Part shown: positions 6,419 to 12,138 of the stretch, in pieces
Position numbering within the stretch: the stretch's first letter is position 1
Layout of the letters: each line of letters begins with the position of its first letter
Program-made: the position numbers and the translations under genes
NCBI GenBank assembly: GCA_039934475.1
Contig: JBDTMC010000229.1
Location: 1-12,138, forward strand
Source of the DNA: JBDTMC01 sp039934475
GTDB taxonomy: Bacteria; Acidobacteriota; Terriglobia; Bryobacterales; Bryobacteraceae
Length of the DNA stretch: 12,138 nucleotides
Direction: 5' to 3'
The notes under the pieces: generated by a model
The model's database searches: none
What the model saw: only the letters and a program-made list of their open reading frames with translations
Told to the model about the DNA's origin: nothing

Positions 6419-7351
6419 ATGGTTTCCGGGTGGAAGGAGCCCGCTCGATTGACCGAATCCGACAATTTGGCGACCCTCCTCACGGAGCAGACGAATCCCG
6501 CATCTTCGGCGATTGACCAGCTCGACACCGAAGCGATGCTTCGCGTGATCAACGCCCAGGATGACCTGATCGTGGCCTCCGTCGCGCGCGAAATCCCCCG
6601 AATCGCCCAAGCGGTGGACGCCATCGCGGCGTCGCTCTCCACCGGCGGTCGCCTCTTCTATATCGGCGCCGGTACTAGCGGACGGCTTGGCGTGCTGGAC
6701 GCCTCCGAGTGTCCCCCTACCTTTGGAGTTCCCCCCGAACTCGTTCAGGGAATCATCGCGGGTGGGGAAAAAGCGCTCCACCAGTCCACCGAGGCTAGTG
6801 AAGACAGTCCGGAGTCCGGCGTTCGCGACGTTATCGCACGGGGGCTTCGGGCGCAGGACGTCCTGGTTGGAATTGCGGCCAGCGGTCGTACCCCCTATGT
6901 CCTTGGCGCGGTGCAGTATGCGCGGCAGTTGGGCGCCCGGACAATCGGCATCAGTTGTACGCCAAACTCGCTTCTTTCGCAAGGCGTCGATGTCGCCATT
7001 GAGCCTCTTCCGGGTCCCGAGGTCGTCGCCGGATCCACCCGCCTGAAGGCCGGCACCGCCACCAAACTGGTGCTGAATATGCTTAGCACAGGCGCCATGA
7101 TCCGCATGGGTTACGTCTTCGGTAACCTCATGGTGAATGTCCAGCCGCGCAACGAAAAGCTGGTGAATCGCGCCACCCGCATCGTCGCCTCGGCCACCGG
7201 ACTTCCGGAATCGGACGCCGGCCGGCTCTTCGACGAGTCGGGAAAGGACGTCCGCACCGCCATCGTCATGGCGCGGCTGGATGTCAGCCGCGACGAGGCC
7301 GAACGCCGTCTCTCGGCAGCGGGCGGGCGCCTCCGCGCCGCGTTAGGGTAG
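6419..7351 (+). CDS. murQ: N-acetylmuramic acid 6-phosphate etherase
   Basis: A 310-residue SIS-domain enzyme that removes the lactyl ether from MurNAc-6-phosphate to give GlcNAc-6-phosphate and D-lactate during recycling of cell-wall sugars in the cytoplasm. It aligns with E. coli MurQ across its length: GAGTSGRLGVLDASECPPTF at 83-102 includes the catalytic Glu (97, equivalent to E. coli Glu83), and EASEDS near 125-130 holds the second (128, equivalent to Glu114). AASGRTPY at about 153-160 is the second phosphosugar loop, and LKAGTATKLVLNMLSTGAMI and GNLMVNV follow as in the family. The start is uncertain. ATG 6419 has no clear Shine-Dalgarno sequence, whereas the in-frame TTG at 6449 has AAGGAG (6434-6439) 9 bases upstream and gives an N-terminus closer to the family's usual length. 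The rhodanese gene follows after 12 bases. No AnmK, MurP or MurR gene is adjacent. Confidence 0.96.
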   Translation: MVSGWKEPARLTESDNLATLLTEQTNPASSAIDQLDTEAMLRVINAQDDLIVASVAREIPRIAQAVDAIAASLSTGGRLFYIGAGTSGRLGVLDASECPPTFGVPPELVQGIIAGGEKALHQSTEASEDSPESGVRDVIARGLRAQDVLVGIAASGRTPYVLGAVQYARQLGARTIGISCTPNSLLSQGVDVAIEPLPGPEVVAGSTRLKAGTATKLVLNMLSTGAMIRMGYVFGNLMVNVQPRNEKLVNRATRIVASATGLPESDAGRLFDESGKDVRTAIVMARLDVSRDEAERRLSAAGGRLRAALG

Positions 7352-7363
7352 AGTCTTATACTA

Positions 7364-7741
7364 ATGGCCACCAAACACCACAGCCCCGCCTTTCTGGCGA
7401 TCGTCAACGATGCCAAATCTCGTGTCCGTCAGATTGACATTGAGCAGTATAAGGACATGCTGAGCAGCGGCGTCAATCATCAACTCGTTGATGTACGCGA
7501 GGATAGCGAATGGGCTGCTGGTCATGCCGCTCACGCTATCCACCTCGGCAAGGGGATTATCGAGCGCGATATCGAGACTGCCGTGCCCGACAAGCAGGCC
7601 TCCCTGGTTCTCTATTGCGGGGGTGGATTTCGTAGCGCCCTTGCTGGCGATGCTCTGCAGAAAATGGGCTACACCGGGGTTATTTCGCTCGACGGAGGCT
7701 GGCGCGCCATCGAGGCCTCGGGGATCCCACTTGCCAAATAG
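7364..7741 (+). CDS. Single-domain rhodanese (sulfurtransferase-like)
   Basis: A 125-residue cytoplasmic protein with one rhodanese domain. The typical opening QLVDVREDSEWAAGHAAHAIHL is at about 40-61 and the active-site loop CGGGFR, with catalytic Cys, at about 85-90 in LYCGGGFRSALAG; the domain closes with LDGGWRAIEASGIPL. The six-residue loop size is that of true sulfurtransferases rather than Cdc25-type phosphatases. An extra 25-residue N-terminal helix-like segment precedes the domain. No signal peptide is seen. It begins 12 bases after murQ, so the two are probably cotranscribed, although a metabolic link between a sulfur carrier and peptidoglycan recycling is not obvious. The TAG stop directly abuts the stop codon of the convergent membrane-protein gene, leaving no room for a terminator. 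Confidence 0.9.
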   Translation: MATKHHSPAFLAIVNDAKSRVRQIDIEQYKDMLSSGVNHQLVDVREDSEWAAGHAAHAIHLGKGIIERDIETAVPDKQASLVLYCGGGFRSALAGDALQKMGYTGVISLDGGWRAIEASGIPLAK

Positions 7742-8065
7742 TTACCACCACCACAGCACAACGCCGTAGCAACGCCACAGGACCCACAGCAAGAAGCCGG
7801 ACTCCGCCACCTGTAGCAGGCGGAAAGGGATGCGGCCAAGGAATTCAAACCGCAGCAGCAGGGCGATGCCAAGCCCTATGCAGAAGTAGCTAGGATGGAG
7901 CACATCCTCAAAGCGGATCAGGTAGGCAGCCGCACAGGCGTAGTACAGCAGGGGCCAATTGCTGTCTGGCCGGGCAGCGAATCGAAAATACAGTAACGCG
8001 ACCGTCGCCGCCATCAGCAGCAGCGTCAGGACAAGTATCGGCGAAAGCACGGCACTCAGGCTCAC
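7742..8065 (-). CDS. Small hydrophobic membrane protein of unknown function
   Basis: A 107-residue polypeptide that I do not recognise. It is strongly hydrophobic, with likely membrane segments at about 5-27 (SPILVLTLLLMAATVALLYF), 37-52, 60-73 and 83-107; the last ends in a run of three tryptophans at the C-terminus. The charged loops include RFEDVLHPSY and RFEFLGRIPFR. The start is GTG and no good Shine-Dalgarno sequence stands before it, so the true start could be internal. It lies 45 bases after the large barrel gene on the same strand and could be the last gene of that operon, or independent. The stop codon TAA abuts the rhodanese stop. Hydrophobicity pattern and strand context favour a real gene, but coding status is less certain than for its neighbours. 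Confidence 0.6.
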   Translation of the reverse strand: MSLSAVLSPILVLTLLLMAATVALLYFRFAARPDSNWPLLYYACAAAYLIRFEDVLHPSYFCIGLGIALLLRFEFLGRIPFRLLQVAESGFLLWVLWRCYGVVLWWW

Positions 8066-8110
8066 TTCGTGGCTCTGCCCGGAACCTCTATTGCCTGTTA
8101 TCGGCAGAAA

Positions 8111-10102
8111 TCAGAAAGACCATAAGAGGCTGGCATACCCGGTGCCGGCGCCGTAGTTCTGAGTCGGCAGCCAAGCCTCCTGATATCGATAGCGCTGATA
8201 GCCGACGTTGAATCGCAGTTTTTCCCGCAGGGGAACCGACAAACGTGCCAGAGGAGAATCGAACGATAGGGGATATACTTGCGCCGCCGCCAGAAACGGC
8301 TGCACTCCAGTCGCGCCAGCGTTGGCGTCCGTCAGAATGGCTCGCCCGTCTCCCACGTCCTGGACGCGTGTGAAACCGAGGTATAGGTCGGCGCGTTTTC
8401 GGAAGTCGAACCGCACCCCAGCCGTCCCCGTGTGGATGTTGCTGATGTAGAGCGAACGGTCGCCGGATACCAGGCTGCGGTTGAGGTAATAGGCGATGGC
8501 GGTCAGCGTGTCGAGGTGGATTTTGGCGTAACTGGCGTCGAACGAGAGCCACGAGCGAAGAGTCCAGGACGCATCCACCGAATTCGATCGCGAACGGGCG
8601 GTGTGGAAGGAAAGCGAAATCGAGTTCGTGTTGTACGACGTCTTCGACTGTGCCGACAGTAGGAGCGATCCCCGCTTGTATTGAACCCTTCCACCCAGCG
8701 CATGATAGTTGCGTTCACTGGTCGTGTAGAACGGCCGGTCTGCGCGTCCGATCTCCCCATCGGCGATGATCGTCAACGGTTTGATCGGAGAGATCCGGAT
8801 TCCGCCGGACCCGGAATGAAGCGTGCTCTCCTGCTCGTAAAAGGTGTTTTGGGAGAATCCCGTGACCGCAAACTGTTCGATCGATGCCACCTTGCGATTC
8901 GTGTAGTGGTAGCCGCCGAACAGTCCGATCCATTTCCGTGGCCGGTAATTCAAATCAGTGGAATTGGTAATCGCTTGCAAGCCTAGATATTGAAAATTTG
9001 CAACATTATCGGCCTGCGTCGCGAAATCGAACTCCTGGAATTGCGAATTTCCTTCCATCCGGATTCGATTGAACGAAGTTTGATTGGTGACGGTAAGAGT
9101 CGAGGAGGGGAAGATGCTGATGGTGGCATTTGCCACGGTCACGGGCCTTCGTCCCGTCCCCGTAGAGAGGATTTGCCGGCTATTGGGGTTGGCGAAACGG
9201 TCCTGCCCGACGGCGAATTCGTCCACCACAAAGTCGCGTTGCCCTTCGGCGTAACTCAGCTTACCGTTGAAGGCGAACCAGCGATTGGATTCCCTGAACA
9301 GGCCCAGCCTCCAGGAGGGCGTATTGCCGTGGTAGGGCTGGCTGCGCGAAAACTGCGTGAGCAGAGTGTTGTCGGTGATATTGTTCCCAAGCCCCGTGAA
9401 AGCCAGCGAATCCGTGGTATCCTCGCGGAAATTCTCCCACGTTCGAGTGATGTTGATACGGAAGCCCGCCACACGGGCCTCGCCACCGACGCGGTACTCG
9501 TTGTAGACCCTGCGGACATTGGAGAACAAGGGGAACTCATCGCCACGGTCGTCGAAGGCCTGAATGGTCGTCAGCGCCGGCCCGTCCTGCCTATTTCGGG
9601 AATAGCCCAGGAAGAAGCGTATCTTTGACCGCGGTAATAGCGTTAGATCATGATCTTGCATCGTCCGCTGCGTGTCTTGAAAATGCTGGCCGATACCCCC
9701 GATCAGGCCCGGATTGTAGTAGTCGCTCAAGCGCCACACCAGATCGTATTGGTACAGCTTGTTCTTGCCGATCCGCAGCTTCGCCATCTGGTAGGGATCG
9801 TTCCCCAGGCCTTGAGTGGTCAGCAGCAGTTCGTCAAACAGCAGACCGTGACCCTCCCGGGAGTTGATCCAGAGATTGGAACTTAGAAGCCGGATGCCGT
9901 TGCCAAAATTCACATCGCTGCGATAGCGTTCCAGGTTGCCGCTCACCATGTGAAACCGGTATCCCGTCTCGAAGGAGTTCACAATGTTGTACCCGTCGAG
10001 GTTCTCACCGCGCGACGAGCCCACCGCCTCGGGAGTCGGAGCGGCCACTTGCTGTGCGCTGAGCACTGCAGCAAACAGGAGAGCAACAGGGAGTGTTCTC
10101 AT
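8111..10102 (-). CDS. Large outer-membrane beta-barrel, MtrB/PioB-like porin partner of the decaheme cytochrome
   Basis: A predicted 663-residue protein. MRTLPVALLFAAVLSAQQ is a Sec signal. The mature chain is made of alternating beta-strand pairs with aromatic girdles and polar turns (for example WIGLFGGYHYTNRKV and LYLGFTRVQDVGDG) and ends in an aromatic strand finishing with Phe (SLLWSF), the usual signal for BAM-assisted insertion. Length and repeating hairpins fit a barrel of more than 20 strands. It contains no cysteine, so it lacks the N-terminal CxxC often described for MtrB proteins. It starts 13 bases after the decaheme cytochrome stop, so the pair probably forms a porin-cytochrome conduit that carries electrons across the outer membrane; this is inference from context. 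The start at 10102 is preferred because GAGGAG (10112-10117), which overlaps the upstream stop codon, lies 9 bases away; the ATG at 10111 would abut it. Confidence 0.8.
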   Translation of the reverse strand: MRTLPVALLFAAVLSAQQVAAPTPEAVGSSRGENLDGYNIVNSFETGYRFHMVSGNLERYRSDVNFGNGIRLLSSNLWINSREGHGLLFDELLLTTQGLGNDPYQMAKLRIGKNKLYQYDLVWRLSDYYNPGLIGGIGQHFQDTQRTMQDHDLTLLPRSKIRFFLGYSRNRQDGPALTTIQAFDDRGDEFPLFSNVRRVYNEYRVGGEARVAGFRINITRTWENFREDTTDSLAFTGLGNNITDNTLLTQFSRSQPYHGNTPSWRLGLFRESNRWFAFNGKLSYAEGQRDFVVDEFAVGQDRFANPNSRQILSTGTGRRPVTVANATISIFPSSTLTVTNQTSFNRIRMEGNSQFQEFDFATQADNVANFQYLGLQAITNSTDLNYRPRKWIGLFGGYHYTNRKVASIEQFAVTGFSQNTFYEQESTLHSGSGGIRISPIKPLTIIADGEIGRADRPFYTTSERNYHALGGRVQYKRGSLLLSAQSKTSYNTNSISLSFHTARSRSNSVDASWTLRSWLSFDASYAKIHLDTLTAIAYYLNRSLVSGDRSLYISNIHTGTAGVRFDFRKRADLYLGFTRVQDVGDGRAILTDANAGATGVQPFLAAAQVYPLSFDSPLARLSVPLREKLRFNVGYQRYRYQEAWLPTQNYGAGTGYASLLWSF

Positions 10103-10111
10103 TGTCGTCAT

Positions 10112-10117
10112 CTCCTC
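10112..10117 (-). promoter_or_regulatory. Shine-Dalgarno overlapping the decaheme stop codon
   Basis: GAGGAG on the minus strand shares bases with the TGA stop (10116-10118) of the decaheme cytochrome and lies 9 bases before ATG 10102. It decides that start over ATG 10111 and implies translational coupling of cytochrome and barrel. Confidence 0.7.
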
Positions 10118-11051
10118 ACCGTAGGAACTGAGCGCTGGCGTTCGATCCGTGAATCCGCACGTGACACGTCGTGCAACTGCGATAGCGCGGGTCGGCCATG
10201 TTGTGGCTTGCGTTTTGGGTGACGATGCCGTCGCCTTGCCGTCCGAAATTGCCCGCGCCGTTATGGCATTCCAGGCATAACGTGAAGACCACTGGGCGTT
10301 TCAGCAGCCGTGCATTCGTCGAGCCGTGCGGAGCGTGGCAACTCTCGCAGCCATCCACGCGGACGGCCGGGTGCTCAAAGGCGAACGGTCCGCGCTTGTC
10401 CTGGTGACAACGCAGGCAAGGTTCTTCGCCGTCAGCGCTTTGCCCCACCAGGCGCGGCCTAACGCCCATCCGCCACGTCGGCGAGTTGGTTCCGTGAGGG
10501 TTATGGCAATCCGTGCAGTTCATAAACCCTTCGTGGACCCGGTGCTTGACCGGCATGTTGAACTGAGCGCGAACCGGGGCGTGACAGGATTCGCAGAGTT
10601 CAGTTTGTTTTCGCGCCAGCAGAAACTTCGGGCTGGAAGGCTTGTGGATGGAATGGCATTGGTTACAAACCACGTCGTTGGAGGTGTGCTCCGACCGCCG
10701 GATATTCGCCCGGCTCATTGTATTGGCGTGGCAGCGCAGGCAATTGTCGAGAACTTCTTTCGCGCCAAGTTGGGAGAACGCGACGATAGTTGCCTTCCCG
10801 CCTCGCGCCTCCACATGTTGCTTTCCTGGCCCGTGACAACTTTCGCAACCGGTCTTCTCCGGAGGCTGGTCGGCCGCCGCTACGGACCGGTAATGCGGAT
10901 TCTTATAGAAGTTCAGCGAGACGTCCGGGTGACAGGCTTTGCAGACGGTGCTGCCGACAAAGCCGTTGCCGGACGGCACTCCCTGTCCGGCCATAGCGCG
11001 GCAAAACAGCATCGCTGCGAGGCACGCGGTCATGATCAGGCGTACTGGCAC
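10116..11051 (-). CDS. Decaheme c-type cytochrome, DmsE/MtrA-like
   Basis: A 311-residue exported multiheme cytochrome with exactly ten CxxCH motifs, histidines at about 41, 73, 108, 133, 157, 183, 216, 239, 263 and 297. The motifs are spread evenly and several distal histidines lie close by (for example CHSIH, CHNPH, CHAPH), giving the bis-histidine wire typical of MtrA/DmsE/PioA proteins. A signal peptide covers about 1-22 (IMTACLAAMLFCRAMAG). Such proteins sit in the periplasm and thread into an outer-membrane barrel; the next gene encodes a candidate barrel. Length is close to that of MtrA. The start is GTG 11051, directly after GGGGGA; an ATG at 11033 (residue 7) is an alternative. A TATAGT at 11058-11063 resembles a -10 box, without a clear -35. 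No outer-surface decaheme reductase (MtrC/OmcA type) or inner-membrane quinol oxidase is in the window, so the direction of electron flow is unknown. Confidence 0.93.
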   Translation of the reverse strand: MPVRLIMTACLAAMLFCRAMAGQGVPSGNGFVGSTVCKACHPDVSLNFYKNPHYRSVAAADQPPEKTGCESCHGPGKQHVEARGGKATIVAFSQLGAKEVLDNCLRCHANTMSRANIRRSEHTSNDVVCNQCHSIHKPSSPKFLLARKQTELCESCHAPVRAQFNMPVKHRVHEGFMNCTDCHNPHGTNSPTWRMGVRPRLVGQSADGEEPCLRCHQDKRGPFAFEHPAVRVDGCESCHAPHGSTNARLLKRPVVFTLCLECHNGAGNFGRQGDGIVTQNASHNMADPRYRSCTTCHVRIHGSNASAQFLR

Positions 11052-11120
11052 TCCCCCACTATAAAAGAGGGTCCCGAGGCGAATTGCTAACTTCTTGTAA
11101 AGACGTTGTAAGGATGTCCC

Positions 11121-11759
11121 TCAAAATGCGAACGAGATCCCAATCAGCGGCAGAAAGTTATGAATCCAGCCGCCCGCTATGGTCGGTGGTACGGGAGCGA
11201 TGACACTGTTGGGGAGCTTCGTCATGTAGTCCCGGAACTCCAAACGGAGGAAAACGCCTTTGCTGACTGCCACCTTGATGCCGGCGCCGAAGGTTACCAA
11301 CGGCTGCCATTGCGACGTCTTGGTCAGCAGGGCGACGCTCTGCAGGTCCTGGTACAGGGTTTCGGTGCCCGTGCCCTGAAAGTCTTTGAATCCCGCTCCC
11401 GCCAGCACGTACGGCCGCACATGGGCCTCGCTGGAAGCAGCATGGACCACAATGTCGTAGTGAAGCATGTGTGATCGCCCCCCGAATGTCGCCTTCGTCG
11501 TGCCAGAGGAGAGTCTCATCTCATTCTGTTCAAAGGTGTACCGGAATTCGCCGGACACCAAGCGGTACATGTTGTGACCGATATACGCGGTGGCGGCAAA
11601 TCCCGGCTGAAACCCCGCCTTTGCGTTCGTCGGGCCGCCGGTCAACGCCCTGTTCGAATAGAAACTGCCACCGCCTCCAGCGCCGAATTCATAACGCTGG
11701 CCCATGACGGGTAACACCGTCATCGCACCAGATAAAAGTAGGAACGCTAAATAACGCAT
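11121..11759 (-). CDS. Small outer-membrane beta-barrel protein (OmpA/OmpW-like)
   Basis: A 212-residue protein with a Sec signal (MRYLAFLLLSGAMTVLPVMG, cleavage near GQ). The mature part is a chain of amphipathic beta-strands, starting with YEFGAGGGGSFYSN and including FQPGFAATAYIGHN, VSGEFRYTFEQNEM, VRPYVLAGAGFKDF, VTFGAGIKVAV and VFLRLEFRDYM. It ends LIGISFAF with a terminal Phe, as in small 8-stranded outer-membrane barrels with the outer-membrane beta-barrel domain. No peptidoglycan-binding OmpA domain is present, and no function beyond structural or transport roles can be given. The start is well supported by GGGAGG 5 bases before the ATG. It lies 18 bases after the partial TIGR03437 gene and 69 bases before the decaheme gene, all on the same strand, so it may share their transcript. 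Confidence 0.85.
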   Translation of the reverse strand: MRYLAFLLLSGAMTVLPVMGQRYEFGAGGGGSFYSNRALTGGPTNAKAGFQPGFAATAYIGHNMYRLVSGEFRYTFEQNEMRLSSGTTKATFGGRSHMLHYDIVVHAASSEAHVRPYVLAGAGFKDFQGTGTETLYQDLQSVALLTKTSQWQPLVTFGAGIKVAVSKGVFLRLEFRDYMTKLPNSVIAPVPPTIAGGWIHNFLPLIGISFAF

Positions 11760-11777
11760 TTATACCTCCCGCAGCGA

Positions 11778-12138
11778 TCATTTGACGACGCGCAGGTTGA
11801 TCGTAGTCGCGACACCGCCCTGGCGAATCACCAGCGGTTGTGACATCCCGAGCGGTGTCCAGCTTGGAACGGTCGCGTTAATTTGATACAGGCCAACCTC
11901 ACGCGGAGTGAGGCCGGAATAGAGGATCGGAAGCGGAGTACCGCCCAATTCTACGGTTGGCTCCAGGATTGTGAAGGATAACGGCCAGTCCGGGGCCGGG
12001 TTGCCTGCATCCACAGTGGGGAATGTAGCGCCCATCCCAGTCAAGTAAATCACCAGCGTATCCTCGCGGTGCACCGGATTTGACGGGGTGACCAGTGTGT
12101 TATTGGCTGCCCGCACTAGGGTCGGTATATTCGTGTCC
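11778..12138 (-). CDS. C-terminal end of a TIGR03437-family protein (partial, continues past the window)
   Basis: The reading frame is open to the right edge of the window, adding DTNIPTL upstream of the first possible start, so this is the C-terminal 119 residues of a longer protein, not a small gene. The segment RAANNTLVTPSNPVHREDTLVIYLTGMGATFP, followed by the beta-strand and turn pattern around LPILYSGLTPREVGLYQINATVPSW, fits the TIGR03437 domain first described in Solibacter, which usually forms the C-terminus of large extracellular repeat or Ig-like proteins. It ends VATTINLRVVK. The domain's role is not established. It supports the placement of the organism in Acidobacteriota. The 18-base gap to the barrel gene suggests cotranscription, possibly an extracellular protein encoded with its outer-membrane neighbour. 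Confidence 0.85.
   Translation of the reverse strand, partial: DTNIPTLVRAANNTLVTPSNPVHREDTLVIYLTGMGATFPTVDAGNPAPDWPLSFTILEPTVELGGTPLPILYSGLTPREVGLYQINATVPSWTPLGMSQPLVIRQGGVATTINLRVVK

Noticed and set aside
7356..7361. TATACT just before the rhodanese start as a promoter -10
   Set aside because: It would place the RNA start inside the gene, no -35 is visible at the right distance, and the 12-base spacing to murQ already explains expression.
7364..7741. Reading the rhodanese as a Cdc25/arsenate-reductase-type phosphatase
   Set aside because: The active loop CGGGFR has the six-residue length of sulfurtransferases, not the longer phosphatase loop.
8990..9628. Plus-strand open frame of 212 codons
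   Set aside because: It is antisense to the large beta-barrel gene and shows no recognisable motif or ribosome binding site.
10326..11090. Plus-strand open frame of 254 codons
   Set aside because: It is antisense to the decaheme cytochrome with ten intact CxxCH motifs; its composition is rich in R, A and V with no domain.
1..12138. CRISPR array, tRNA, rRNA, insertion sequence, integrase or attachment sites
   Set aside because: No regularly spaced repeats, transposase-like frames, terminal inverted repeats or RNA gene signatures were seen by eye.

Overview
The window looks like a piece of an Acidobacteriota chromosome, most likely from the Solibacter/Bryobacter side. The sequence is GC-rich. 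It carries a TIGR03437-type C-terminal domain (a family defined from Solibacter), a PEP-CTERM protein, and a decaheme cytochrome beside an outer-membrane beta-barrel, a pairing found in this phylum. Taxonomy is inferred from gene content only. No tRNA, rRNA, CRISPR array, insertion sequence or integrase is visible.

Layout. (1) Positions 9-5120, plus strand, encode four envelope-directed proteins: a beta-helix lipoprotein overlapped by one base with a diheme cytochrome c lipoprotein (the TIGR03805/TIGR03806 pair of unknown function, SO2930-type cytochrome), then, after about 300 bases with no convincing gene, a Tat-exported Gfo/Idh/MocA oxidoreductase followed 12 bases later by a second, different beta-helix lipoprotein. 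(2) 5197-5520 encodes an ErpA/IscA-type Fe-S carrier. It ends at a perfect 22-bp hairpin shared with the convergent PEP-CTERM gene (5610-6215, minus), which has a near-consensus sigma-70 promoter. (3) 6419-7741, plus strand, holds murQ (MurNAc-6-phosphate etherase) and a single-domain rhodanese, 12 bases apart. (4) 7742-12138 is all minus strand. In transcription order it holds a partial TIGR03437 protein, a small outer-membrane beta-barrel, a decaheme cytochrome c, a large outer-membrane beta-barrel and a small membrane protein.

Two blocks deal with electrons outside the cytoplasm. The decaheme plus large barrel resembles an Mtr/Dms-type porin-cytochrome conduit, which would carry electrons across the outer membrane. 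The block at 9-5120 looks like a periplasmic module combining carbohydrate-binding-like beta-helices, a sugar oxidoreductase and a diheme cytochrome. Whether the modules are connected is speculation, but each would be worth testing. The most novel candidates are the beta-helix/diheme/Gfo-Idh/beta-helix neighbourhood and the cysteine-free barrel paired with the decaheme protein.
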